From Kribbella pittospori (lineage in GTDB: Bacteria; Actinomycetota; Actinomycetes; Propionibacteriales; Kribbellaceae), in contig NZ_SJKB01000006.1 in NCBI RefSeq assembly GCF_004331465.1, forward strand, positions 471,003-535,002: a stretch of 64,000 bases of DNA, read 5' to 3'. The notes under the pieces are model-generated. The model had not been told where the DNA came from, did not search any database, and was given only the letters and a program-made list of their open reading frames with translations. Positions 55,424 through 63,839 of this stretch are shown in pieces (position 1 is the first letter of the stretch; the number at the start of each line of letters is the position of its first letter). The position numbers and the translations under genes were made by a program.

Positions 55424-56866
55424 ATGCAGCGGCAATATCTCCCCGCCAGTACGCTCTCCGGCTTGCTCGGCTCCTGGGCCGAAGACTCCGGCCCGGCGTA
55501 CCGGGTGCTGGCCGACCGGCTCCGGCTCCTGATCGCAGACGGCCGGATCATCCCGGGCTCGCGGCTCCCGAGCGAGCGCGAGTTGACCGAGGCTCTTGGG
55601 GTCAGCCGTACGACGGTCGCCTCGGCGTACCGGGAGTTGCGCGACAGCGGCTACCTGATGAGCCGGCGCGGGTCAGGGAGCGTCACCGCTCTTCCATCGA
55701 AGGTTGCGCCTGAGCTCGGGCGGCACCATGCGCCTGGGATCGATACGGACGGGCTTTACGACTTCACCTGCGCGGCGCCGTCCGCCGTACCGGGGATCAG
55801 TACGGCGGTGGCGGAAGCGGCCGGGGATCTGCCGGTGCACCTTGCGACGCCCGGGTACCACCCGCAGGGGTTGCCAGTACTGCGTTCGGAGATCGCGGCC
55901 GCCTATGCGGAGCGCGGGCTGCCGACGACGCCGGACCAGATCATCGTGACCGCTGGTGCGCTCGCGGCGACGTCGATCGCGATCCGGGCGATCACGCAGT
56001 TCGGCGACCGGGTGCTGACCGAGAGCCCGACGCACCCGAATTCCGTGGACGCGATCCGGCGTAGCGGTTGCCGGGTGGTAGCGGTGCCGATGAGCCCCGG
56101 CGGCTGGGACCTTCCTTTGCTGGAGGCAACGATCAGGCAGACGGCCCCGCGGGCCGCCTGGCTGGTGGTGGACTTCCAGAACCCGACCGGGTGGTTGATG
56201 CCGGCCGCCGACCGGCAGCGGCTGGCGATCGCGTTCGCCCGCAGCCGGACGACGGCGATCGTGGACGAGACGCTGTTCGAGCTGTCGCTGGACGGCCAGG
56301 AGATGCCGCCGCCGTTCGCGTCGTACGACCCGGACGGAGTCATCACCATTGGGTCGGTGAGTAAGTCGTTCTGGGGTGGGCTGCGGATCGGGTGGATGCG
56401 GGTGCCGGAGGCGCTGGTCGCGCGGATCCTGGACGCGCGGGCGTCGATGGATCTGGGCGCGCCGGTGCTCGAGCAGTTGGTCGTCGCCGGGTTGCTGCGG
56501 CAGCGGGCGACGCTTCTGCCGGAGCGGCGGTTGGAGCTCGCGCGGCGGCGGGATGCGCTGGCTTCGGCGGTGGCTTCCGAGTTGCCGTCGTGGCGGTTCC
56601 GGGTGCCGGGTGGTGGGTTGTCGCTGTGGTGCGAGTTGCCTGAGCCGGTTGGGTCGAGTCTGGTCGGGGTCGCGCAGCGGAACGGCGTACTGCTGGTGTC
56701 CGGTTCGCGGTTCTCGCCGGATGGTGGGCTGGAGTCGTTCATCCGGTTGCCGTTCACGCTCGATGTGGATGCGCTGCGTGACGGGGTCGGCCAGTTGGCC
56801 GCGTCGTACGCATCGCTGACCACGGGTGGGGCACCGGCCCGGCGTACGGCGGCCATGATCGCTTGA
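55424..56866 (+). CDS. yczR: MocR-type (GntR plus aminotransferase) regulator, YczR-like
   Basis: 480 aa. N-terminal GntR winged helix (RLLIADGRIIPGSRLPSERELTEALGVSRTTVASAYRELRDSGYL) joined to a fold-type I aminotransferase domain with PLP contacts: VTAGALAATSIAIRA, FQNPTGWLMP and a lysine in SVSKSFWGGLRIGW. It senses PLP or a PLP adduct and probably controls the divergent yczE. Confidence 0.9.
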   Translation: MQRQYLPASTLSGLLGSWAEDSGPAYRVLADRLRLLIADGRIIPGSRLPSERELTEALGVSRTTVASAYRELRDSGYLMSRRGSGSVTALPSKVAPELGRHHAPGIDTDGLYDFTCAAPSAVPGISTAVAEAAGDLPVHLATPGYHPQGLPVLRSEIAAAYAERGLPTTPDQIIVTAGALAATSIAIRAITQFGDRVLTESPTHPNSVDAIRRSGCRVVAVPMSPGGWDLPLLEATIRQTAPRAAWLVVDFQNPTGWLMPAADRQRLAIAFARSRTTAIVDETLFELSLDGQEMPPPFASYDPDGVITIGSVSKSFWGGLRIGWMRVPEALVARILDARASMDLGAPVLEQLVVAGLLRQRATLLPERRLELARRRDALASAVASELPSWRFRVPGGGLSLWCELPEPVGSSLVGVAQRNGVLLVSGSRFSPDGGLESFIRLPFTLDVDALRDGVGQLAASYASLTTGGAPARRTAAMIA

Positions 56867-56954
56867 CGTCATCGCGCCGTAAGGGGTGTGCGGAAGGTTC
56901 GCCTTACCCCGGGCGTTGAAGGATCATGAGAGTACTTCTGCGAGAGGCGTGAGA

Positions 56955-57617
56955 ATGTCGTTCTTCAAGCGCAACACAGCCCTGGTCGAGCCCGAGGCCG
57001 CACTGCCCGGCCGGCCGGAGCCCGGATTCGCCGTACCGGCGGACAACATCGTGCTCGGTACGCCGCAGACCGCCGCTGCCCCGGAGGGCTTCGAGGAGGT
57101 CTGGTTCGGCACCGGGTGTTTCTGGGGCACCGAGGAGATCTTCTGGCAGCTGCCAGGGGTATACACCACGGCCGTCGGCTATGCGGGTGGTTACACCCCG
57201 AACCCGACGTACGAGGAGGTCTGCACCGGCCGCACCGGTCACACCGAGGCCGTCCGCGTCGTCTACGACCCCACCAAGACCACCTTCACCGACCTGCTGA
57301 AGGTGTTCTGGGAGACGCACGACCCGACCCAGGGCATGCGCCAGGGCAACGACCTCGGCTCCCAGTACCGTTCGGCGATCTACTACACGACCGACGCCCA
57401 GCGCGCGGAGGCCGAACGCACCCGCGACCTCTACGCCCCCGTCATCAAGCCCCTCGGCTACGGCGACATCACCACCGAGATCGCCCCCGCCACCACCTTC
57501 TACTACGCCGAGGGCTACCACCAGCAGTACCTGTCCGACTTCAAGAACCCCAACGGCTACCGCTGCCACAGCAACACCGGCGTACCGTTCCCCACAGAAG
57601 CGACAAACCAGGACTGA
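56955..57617 (+). CDS. msrA: Peptide methionine (S)-S-oxide reductase
   Basis: 220 aa. Catalytic Cys55 in GTGCFWGTEE, GYAGGYTPNPTYEEVCTGRTGH, and the C-terminal resolving Cys204 in NGYRCHSNTG. Repairs oxidised methionine with thioredoxin. ATG at 56955, GAGAGG upstream. The last ~25 codons, including the resolving cysteine, recur recoded 6,300 bp downstream, so this 3' end was probably supplied by the island that begins here. Confidence 0.93.
   Translation: MSFFKRNTALVEPEAALPGRPEPGFAVPADNIVLGTPQTAAAPEGFEEVWFGTGCFWGTEEIFWQLPGVYTTAVGYAGGYTPNPTYEEVCTGRTGHTEAVRVVYDPTKTTFTDLLKVFWETHDPTQGMRQGNDLGSQYRSAIYYTTDAQRAEAERTRDLYAPVIKPLGYGDITTEIAPATTFYYAEGYHQQYLSDFKNPNGYRCHSNTGVPFPTEATNQD
57540..57617 (+). 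repeat. Left attachment-like repeat: msrA 3' end
   Basis: Matches 63840-63905 at an offset of exactly 6,300 bp. The core 57564-57591 is 28 of 28 identical; outside it the two copies differ only at synonymous positions until residue FP, after which the tails diverge (TEATNQD here, AND there). Confidence 0.85.
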
Positions 57618-57629
57618 CGAGCAGCACCA

Positions 57630-57662
57630 GCCAGCATCGGGTGTAGGTCACCTGATGCTGGC
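57630..57662. terminator. Hairpin just after msrA
   Basis: Arms 57630-57643 and 57649-57662 pair at 13 of 14 positions with loop TAGGT; 12 bp after the msrA stop. Terminator, or part of the element's attachment region. Confidence 0.6.
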
Positions 57663-57712
57663 CGTTCGTTGTAGATCTGTCGTGGCTCGACCAAGCCCGA
57701 GGGGTGCATCAG

Positions 57713-58627
57713 GTGACTGCCAACGAGGAGACCTCCGATTGGGTCCCCCTGAGCCTTCGGGACACACAAACCGGGACCAACAACTACAAGGCCCTGGTGG
57801 ATGGCGTCCCGCAGTGGCTCGAACGGTCATTGTGGCGCTGGGTGATGGACCGAGCGGCCCAGGGTTCCATGCCGCTCATCTATGAGGTAGAGCGCCATCT
57901 GAGAGTTGATCTGCACGCTCCGGGTGTCAGTCTGGATGCCCAATCAATGCTGAACCACTACTGGTCGAACAGTGGCGATGAGGAACGGCTGACTCTCATC
58001 GACTACCTGCTTCGAGACCAGGAGAAGAGGTATGACGCAATCCGGAGTGGCCGATTGGTCTCAAACGAAAGGCCTCAGGCAACGATCGTCTCGCTGGAGG
58101 AGATCCTGATCCAGGGAGGGTCATTGTGGAAGGCCGTAGCCAAGCCTCATTGGGGACTCGAGCAGCGGGTGAACGAGACGACCCGGGCGCAGGTCGATCT
58201 GGTCACGTCGGCGCCCACGGACGCGGCGCGGAAGATCGCGTCGGCATGGAATGCGTGCTACCGACCAGAGCCGAACTACGACATCGCATATCGCGACGCA
58301 GTCTTGGCAGTCGAGGCAGTCACGTTGGGTATAGCCCTGCCCAAGTCCAACACCGCAACCCTTGGGACGGTCGTCGCGCATATAGCAGACACCGTCGGCA
58401 ACTGGACCGTTGGCGGGCTCGATGCGGCAAAACAGGCTTCCGGGGAAACTCTGTTGGCAATGCTCAGGACGCTCTGGCACAACCAACAGCGACACGCCAA
58501 TCCAGGCGGCAGTATCAAGGACGTTACTCGAGCGGAAGCGGAAGCAGCCCTCGGTATCGCGGTCACTCTGGTGCTCTGGTTCTCCTCGGGCCTAGCTCGC
58601 CGAATCAGCACGAGGGTGAGTGAGTGA
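57713..58627 (+). CDS. AbiC/HEPN-like domain protein (candidate defence)
   Basis: 304 aa, no signal peptide. The C-terminal ~140 residues (AWNACYRPEPNYDIAYRDAVLAVEAV, then MLRTLWHNQQRHANPGG and EAEAALGIAVTLVLWF) follow the pattern of the abortive-infection C-terminal/HEPN-like family seen in many actinobacterial orphans. The N-terminal half is unassigned. The exact RNase motif R-x4-6-H is not clear. GTG at 57713 is chosen because AGGGG lies at 57700-57704. Overlaps the next gene by one base. Confidence 0.6.
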   Translation: MTANEETSDWVPLSLRDTQTGTNNYKALVDGVPQWLERSLWRWVMDRAAQGSMPLIYEVERHLRVDLHAPGVSLDAQSMLNHYWSNSGDEERLTLIDYLLRDQEKRYDAIRSGRLVSNERPQATIVSLEEILIQGGSLWKAVAKPHWGLEQRVNETTRAQVDLVTSAPTDAARKIASAWNACYRPEPNYDIAYRDAVLAVEAVTLGIALPKSNTATLGTVVAHIADTVGNWTVGGLDAAKQASGETLLAMLRTLWHNQQRHANPGGSIKDVTRAEAEAALGIAVTLVLWFSSGLARRISTRVSE

Positions 58628-59262
58628 TGGTTGGTGCACGCACGTTCTGCTCAGCCTGCGGTCATGAGTTTCCAGCTGGGTCTGAGCAGGACACCGAAAG
58701 ACCGCCGTGCTCTGCGTGCGGGCATCGAGGCGTGACCATTCAGCTCGGAATGGCTTCAGAACTGAGCATCGCATCGAGTCTCTCGCTGAGCGTTGGCCCC
58801 GGTCACCATGAACGCGACCCGGGTCGGCGTTGGCGAGAGGTTGCTGAAGAGCTGGCACGTCTTGAGGCGACCTGGCCCGAGCAACCATCCAACGCGGACC
58901 TGTTCGACGCTCAGCGGCGGTTGTATCAGGTCTTCATTGAGCTTTGGGCACTACGAGAATCGGTGGTGCGCCAGGGGGTGGCTGAGCAAGCCGCGAATGC
59001 GATGTTGCGAAGCCACCCCCACGGCGCAGCACTAGCGCACGATCTGGGCAACGTCGCGAAGCACGGACCCCTAACGCGGCGTCCGATGAGCCCCGATAAG
59101 CCGACTTTCGGCGCTCTGCGGGCGACCCGCCCTGGGGCGGGCCCGCCTTGGCGCATAAGCCTCGAGATCCACCACGGCCGGCGGCTAGTCGATGCCCTCG
59201 CCGTAGCGCGTCAGGCCGTTGACCAGTGGGAGGCAGCCCTCAGGTCCTGGAGACTGCTCTGA
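58627..59262 (+). CDS. Zinc-ribbon plus HEPN-like helical protein, unknown
   Basis: 211 aa. Two CxxC pairs at the N-terminus (FCSACGHEF and PCSACGHRG) form a zinc ribbon; the C-terminal helical part contains LAHDLGNVAKHGPLTRRP, similar to the DLxNxxKH motif of HEPN-like hypothetical proteins. Start ATG 58627 or GTG 58624, coupled to the preceding stop. The two genes probably work together; one may be the toxin or sensor of the other. Confidence 0.55.
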   Translation: MVGARTFCSACGHEFPAGSEQDTERPPCSACGHRGVTIQLGMASELSIASSLSLSVGPGHHERDPGRRWREVAEELARLEATWPEQPSNADLFDAQRRLYQVFIELWALRESVVRQGVAEQAANAMLRSHPHGAALAHDLGNVAKHGPLTRRPMSPDKPTFGALRATRPGAGPPWRISLEIHHGRRLVDALAVARQAVDQWEAALRSWRLL

Positions 59263-59283
59263 TCCAGTTCGACGCGCAGCGAG

Positions 59284-59694
59284 TCACCTACGCCATACCA
59301 GCTCCAACAAGTCGGGGTTGAAGGCAGCTCTACCGCGGCCGCGAGGTCCGACCGGGTGAACGATGACAGCATGGAGTGCCTCCTTGACTAGGGCGCGCTT
59401 TTGCGACAAGTCAAGGTCGTTGGCGTACCACCGCCGCCGAATGTCCGAGAGGTCTGACTGCGCACGCAGTTGCGATGCCGCGTGCCTTGCCTCGTCGTTC
59501 CGAAGCTCCCGGCGCTGCTGCTCGAGTCGCCGAAGCGTCGGATAGAAGAAGTCGTCAGAGACCCCGCCGGCCAGCCACTGATCACGGAGTGATTGCACCT
59601 TTGAGTTCACGGCGGGCATCGGGTAGCTGCGGCGCAGGCTTGGGAAAGGTCTGGTCGATCCACGACTTCGGCTGACCAAGCACCCGCCGTACAT
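59284..59694 (-). pseudogene. C-terminal remnant of a large serine recombinase
   Basis: Reads LRDQWLAGGVSDDFFYPTLRRLEQQRREL (coiled coil) and RALVKEALHAVIVHPVGPRGRGRAAFNPDLLELVWRR, the typical end of phage-type serine integrases (terminal V-x-P..G..FNPD..ELVW). The catalytic N-terminal domain and zinc ribbon are missing; homology begins near 59600. An inactive relic of the element's integrase or of another phage. Confidence 0.65.
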
Positions 59695-59752
59695 CGCCGA
59701 TCCCGCGACTTGTCATCCTCATATAGGAACACATGTTCGATGTAACTCACGA

Positions 59753-59805
59753 CCCCTTATATTCCAGCCTTCACGAGTCGAGTCGCGAGGGCCGGAACTT
59801 GGGGG
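59753..59805. repeat. ~52-bp dyad repeat, copy A
   Basis: Aligns over its whole length with 61868-61919 (about 41 of 53 positions by eye, same orientation). Imperfect internal palindrome around TTCCAGCC and GGCCGGAA. Lies downstream of the Schlafen-like gene and upstream of the recombinase relic. Confidence 0.7.
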
Positions 59806-59883
59806 CGCTGGGCCGGGCCTGTCCCCGATGTCCCCTAGGCAGAAGTCGAGGACGCCGGCCTCCGGTAGTCAGCACGACGCCGT

Positions 59884-61851
59884 TCAGCCCTGGGACCATC
59901 CAAGCGCAGCGAATGCGGGATCAGGGTCCAGATACCCCCAGTCAAGCGCCGTGCGTCGGAAGGCTTCGAGTGCGAGGGCGCGTTCGGCGCCGGCCGTAGC
60001 CCACGACGATGGCCACGCTGTAGCTCCGTCGGTCATTCCTCGCGTTCGCCCCTCTCCGAGCGGCGCCAAATCAGCGAATTCAGAAACCGTCCGAGATGAG
60101 CCTAGTGGTGTTTTGCCTCGTGCCTCAATATGGACCTCTACTACGCGATGGCGTCCGCCCGAGGAAATCGTGTGGAGTGGTGCGCGTAGGTCAGATGCAC
60201 TGCGCCGAATCAGCTCGGCCAACTGGTCGATGACGAAAGCCATGCTCGCCATCTGCCCAACTTGCCCGGCGACATGGTCAGCGATCACAATGATCGCATT
60301 TACACCCGTTTCGCGAGTAATTGTTAGCCGCTCAAACCCGTTGTTGACCTCACGCGCGAAGACGGCGTGAGATGTGGACTGCCATGCTCCGGAAGGCTGC
60401 ATCCAGGCGTTCCCGCCGCACGCGTCCAGCGCCGAGAGGAGCCGTTTCCGGTGGCGCGGCTCAATTAACAATTCGGAGCCAGCCGGAAGGTCGAAACTCG
60501 TCGCCGCGCGCAGGTTTAAGCCCGGCATGTCTGGCTGAAACTGAAGGGGATCTGCGAAACGGCTCGGATGAAATCTGGGCGTCAAACGTGCGTCGGGATG
60601 GTTCATCCGCAGACCTGCATCCTCAGTTCGGTCGGCATGTTCGGCTGGATCTTGAGCCAGAGCGCCAGCCAACAAGGCGTGGATCTGGGGTGCGGTGATC
60701 GAAAGGCTCTCATCGTCGCGGCGCGTCACGATGGAAATGAAGGCACCTTCCACTCTGCCAGCCGCGACGGCGCCGTGCACGAGGAATGGCCTCAACCTAG
60801 GCATCTGCCGTGGCACAAAGACTGCCAAGACGCCGGCGGCGGACCGTGCGATGGGGAGGTAGGAGATCCGCAGGCCTGGGATTGGTGGATAGATCGTGCG
60901 ATCGAGGGCGCGCCGGAGGCGCACGACCTGCGCGCGGTCATCCGGTATTGGAGAGAGAGCCGTGATCATCTCGCCTCCGCCTGGGAGCCGCTTCGTCTTG
61001 TATCCGCAGAGCAGCAGTCCAGCGGTGCCGCCGTTCGCCAGTCTTGCGACATCCTGGGCAGCTTCGATGACCTGTGCGGGTTCGTCCAGCCTGTACGCGG
61101 CGGACTTCACCTCTAACCAGTCGCTCTCCTGTTGCCCAAGTAGCAAGTCACCCCGTCCGCTCTGTACGAGTGCCCACGCCCTGGCCGCATCCAACTCCGC
61201 TACTTGGAGCAGGGCCGAGACGCCTTCCCCGGAGTGGATCACCTGTCCAAGAGTGAGCTTCGAACGCGGGCTGAGAGTTGCCTCAACGGTTACAAAGTCG
61301 TGAGTAGTGTTGATGATGTCGAGCTCAACGTCCGTGACCGTCATACCTCTCGGCAAATGCTGCGCGGCAATCTTCAAGATCGTGCACTCGTCCAAGTCAG
61401 CCGACCGTGGCACCTCAGCGTGAGTACGCACCTTCACCTTGCTGCCGACGACCAGACGTGCAGCGCCTGTGGGTGCGTGTTCGAGGGCCCCTGCTGCTGT
61501 CAATGCAGCAAAGTCTTCGCCGCTGAGATTGGTGACCCAAGCTTCAACTGCCACGTGATCGAGAGGAGCCCGCCTTGGCAAGCCCGCCGCGTGTCGGTAC
61601 GCATCGCCTATCACTTTTGCGATCGAGATTGCCGACTCATCAGCCAACCAGGCGAGCGGAAGGACGACGTCGTCATCGCCCACCCAGACAAGTTGTCCGG
61701 CGCCGGTACGGAGGTACTCGCCGATCCGTGCGGCTCGAGGAGGCGGTGATGATGGTTCCGACCGCCAGGCCTCGATCCGCGCGCGGAGGTCGTCCGCGTC
61801 TGCAATGCCGTAGGCGGGGCCGACGTACAGGCGAACAGTCATGCGGGACAT
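59884..61851 (-). CDS. Schlafen/AlbA_2 domain protein (candidate defence or nucleic-acid effector)
   Basis: 655 aa, cytoplasmic. Residues ~238-370 carry the AlbA_2/Schlafen pattern: QQESDWLEVKSAAYRL (acidic E..E.K patch), AAQDVARLANGGTAGLLLCGYKTKR, then AVFVPRQMPRLRPFLVHGAVAAGR. AlbA_2 domains bind or cut nucleic acids and occur in phage-defence genes. The N-terminal 230 and C-terminal 280 residues are unassigned. No ribosome site; starts at 61851 or 61842. A perfect dyad (61868-61919) lies 17 bp upstream. Confidence 0.65.
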   Translation of the reverse strand: MSRMTVRLYVGPAYGIADADDLRARIEAWRSEPSSPPPRAARIGEYLRTGAGQLVWVGDDDVVLPLAWLADESAISIAKVIGDAYRHAAGLPRRAPLDHVAVEAWVTNLSGEDFAALTAAGALEHAPTGAARLVVGSKVKVRTHAEVPRSADLDECTILKIAAQHLPRGMTVTDVELDIINTTHDFVTVEATLSPRSKLTLGQVIHSGEGVSALLQVAELDAARAWALVQSGRGDLLLGQQESDWLEVKSAAYRLDEPAQVIEAAQDVARLANGGTAGLLLCGYKTKRLPGGGEMITALSPIPDDRAQVVRLRRALDRTIYPPIPGLRISYLPIARSAAGVLAVFVPRQMPRLRPFLVHGAVAAGRVEGAFISIVTRRDDESLSITAPQIHALLAGALAQDPAEHADRTEDAGLRMNHPDARLTPRFHPSRFADPLQFQPDMPGLNLRAATSFDLPAGSELLIEPRHRKRLLSALDACGGNAWMQPSGAWQSTSHAVFAREVNNGFERLTITRETGVNAIIVIADHVAGQVGQMASMAFVIDQLAELIRRSASDLRAPLHTISSGGRHRVVEVHIEARGKTPLGSSRTVSEFADLAPLGEGRTRGMTDGATAWPSSWATAGAERALALEAFRRTALDWGYLDPDPAFAALGWSQG

Positions 61852-61867
61852 TCTGGCCTACGGGTCG

Positions 61868-61919
61868 CCCCTATGTTCCAGCCCTCACCAGTCCAGTCCT
61901 GCGGGCTGGAACATAGGGG
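61868..61919. repeat. ~52-bp dyad repeat, copy B
   Basis: Perfect 16-bp inverted repeat: arms 61868-61883 and 61904-61919 (CCCCTATGTTCCAGCC and its complement), 20-base spacer. Second copy of 59753-59805. It sits between the Schlafen-like gene start and the next gene's stop, so it could be an operator, a terminator, or a mobile-end repeat. Confidence 0.85.
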
Positions 61920-61947
61920 AGCGCGCGTATGGCACGGAGTGGCATAG

Positions 61948-62703
61948 TCAGACGACTAACGGAAGCTCATACGCGGTCCTCGGCTCGTTATTGTAAAGGA
62001 TCTGCTGAGCAAAAGGTTTGCCGGTCAACGCCTTGAGACCTTCACCAATGACCGCGTTTAGTTTGTCTTCGTCGAACTTCGTCCAGTACTGACGTTCGGC
62101 GGTGATATCGATGTTTTCCAGGTCGTCTGCGACGGCAACTTCATAGCGCTCAATGAGATCTGCTGGCTCCCGGAATGGAACATCCCCAGTCAAATCGATA
62201 TAGCCAAAGAGTGGCTCCGCGGGGTTGGAACTGGGCGGACCCAGGAATGGGCGTGAAGGATCCTCATGGATCAAGATCCAAATATCTCGATGCCCAAGGA
62301 TCGCTGGGCGAGTTCCGCGCGGCGCGCCGGGATTGATCGCGCTCTTCTTGCCCAGTTTTCCTGCGCTCGTCGCCCAATATGGGCACGCGAATGCCGAATA
62401 GATCATGCACGAGAGGTGTCCCCCGAATCCAGTATCAACGCTGAACCTCGGATCGTGGACCCGAGTTCTGGCCGCGTCCTTCTGAGCCAGAGTCCGCCAC
62501 ACTAAGGACCCCTCCGCCAGACCGAATCCGCACACGCAGCAAGCTCGACGGATAGCGAGTCCGACGCTTCGATGCGGATCGAGTCCAGCTAGTCGAGGTC
62601 CTCCGTCGGTCCAAGGCGTTTCAGCTGGCACCAGGTAGCCGCGTCCGTCCTTCGGCAGATCAGCGAGGTGTGGCGGCGGCTCGACGAGGATTGGTCTTCC
62701 CAT
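61948..62703 (-). CDS. Unknown protein with Cys/His zinc site
   Basis: 251 aa. CCVCGFGL (about residues 55-62) and GGHLSCMIYSAFACPYW (96-110) provide a C-x2-C / H-x2-C-x7-C type metal site. The rest (IWILIHEDPSRPFLG, LTGDVPFREPADLIERYEVA) has no recognised family. No membrane helix. Similar Cys-rich hypothetical proteins occur in actinobacterial genomes. Codon use is less GC-biased than flanking genes. Transcribed toward the Schlafen-like gene, 96 bp upstream of it. Confidence 0.55.
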   Translation of the reverse strand: MGRPILVEPPPHLADLPKDGRGYLVPAETPWTDGGPRLAGLDPHRSVGLAIRRACCVCGFGLAEGSLVWRTLAQKDAARTRVHDPRFSVDTGFGGHLSCMIYSAFACPYWATSAGKLGKKSAINPGAPRGTRPAILGHRDIWILIHEDPSRPFLGPPSSNPAEPLFGYIDLTGDVPFREPADLIERYEVAVADDLENIDITAERQYWTKFDEDKLNAVIGEGLKALTGKPFAQQILYNNEPRTAYELPLVV

Positions 62704-62780
62704 GCGCCACAGTATGTCTCAGTGCAACATCCCCAACCAGACAGGAGCCACCAGCGATCAGATCACTCGGAACCAGACAA

Positions 62781-63674
62781 CTAAGCGTTCCCGATCGCTG
62801 TCGAAGGTGGATCCTCATCGGACAGAAGGTTTACGGCCTGCGCAAGCTGGTCCATAACCATCGGTGGGTTGTGAAGGATTGCTGGGAACTGATCCAGCGC
62901 CCTGACCTCGGCCGCCGTCAACGTACGGCAGAGAATTATCGGATCGTCAGGTTGCGGCGAGTACTTCACGATGAGGATTGACCCCACTCGAATAGCCGCG
63001 CTTCGAACGCCAGCGAGCTTGAGCACCAAGTCGCCCACGGCCTGAGCCTGTCGCCCGTCGTACTCAGCTTGATTAAGGAGCATGCCGCGCAAGCGAACGG
63101 CCTGAATGGCTTCCTCCTGCAGCTTTCGAGCATCGTCGGAGGTGAGTGCCTTCCCAAGCCTTGCTCTCGCGCGCTCCCAGAGCGAGCCCCGGCCTTCATC
63201 GGTAACGGAAATCTTCTCTGCTCCGACGGACTCTGCCAGCCGATGCGTCGCTGCGATGACAGCGCGCATTCTGTTCTCTTCGGCCTTGCTGTCGAGATCG
63301 CCCTCGACGTAGACGTCGATAGTCAGCTGCCGCGGGCTGCTGTCACCTTGCCTGTGCGGCTCCCGGAGCTTCGCCGCGTAGTCGGATCGAGGTATAACCT
63401 CCCAGGTCGTAGCGCCTGGGGCCGGCAGAGGCCGCATCGCCTCGTAAGCAGTCCCGAGCTTGGGCTGCTCGGATGGATAGGGCAGCGACTCGACCATCGC
63501 CACGATGCCCGCTATGGGGTCAACGGCACTTTCCAGCAGACGGCCGTATATTTCGTGTATCTCGTCGGAGTGCATTGCCTCCGTCCAGGCACGAACCCGG
63601 GCCTCGGCCAAGGCGATCCTCCGAAGCAAACTTTCTAGCCGTTCGATGGAAGACTGAAAATCCGGATAACCCAT
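62781..63674 (-). CDS. Unknown helical protein
   Basis: 297 aa. N-terminus MGYPDFQSSIERLESLLRRIALAEARVR is helical or coiled coil; the C-terminal part ends IRVGSILIVKYSPQPDDPIILCRTL. No family recognised. The ATG at 63674 is preferred because AGGGGG lies just upstream; an earlier GTG/ATG at 63695 would add 7 residues. First gene of the minus-strand set (this - Cys-rich gene - Schlafen-like gene). Confidence 0.55.
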   Translation of the reverse strand: MGYPDFQSSIERLESLLRRIALAEARVRAWTEAMHSDEIHEIYGRLLESAVDPIAGIVAMVESLPYPSEQPKLGTAYEAMRPLPAPGATTWEVIPRSDYAAKLREPHRQGDSSPRQLTIDVYVEGDLDSKAEENRMRAVIAATHRLAESVGAEKISVTDEGRGSLWERARARLGKALTSDDARKLQEEAIQAVRLRGMLLNQAEYDGRQAQAVGDLVLKLAGVRSAAIRVGSILIVKYSPQPDDPIILCRTLTAAEVRALDQFPAILHNPPMVMDQLAQAVNLLSDEDPPSTAIGNA

Positions 63675-63839
63675 CGATACCACCCCCTGTCCCAAGGCTG
63701 CCCGGTTCGCAATAGAGGCGCAAGGGCTCGACCTTGGGGGAACGTGGCGTAAGTCGGCGGCCCGTGTGTCAGGTGCTGCCGTCTCATCGACGTTCTATCG
63801 CCGTCGCGGTATCGCCACCGGCAGCAGTAATTGCCCGCC

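Noticed and set aside
59582..59722. 46-aa minus-strand frame (MRMTSRGIGDVRRVLGQ...) overlapping the recombinase relic
   Set aside because: No ribosome site or family; could be a frameshifted remnant but nothing supports a gene.
61868..61919. CRISPR-like or tRNA-like reading of the 16-bp dyad
   Set aside because: Only two copies 2 kb apart; simple inverted repeat without cloverleaf features.
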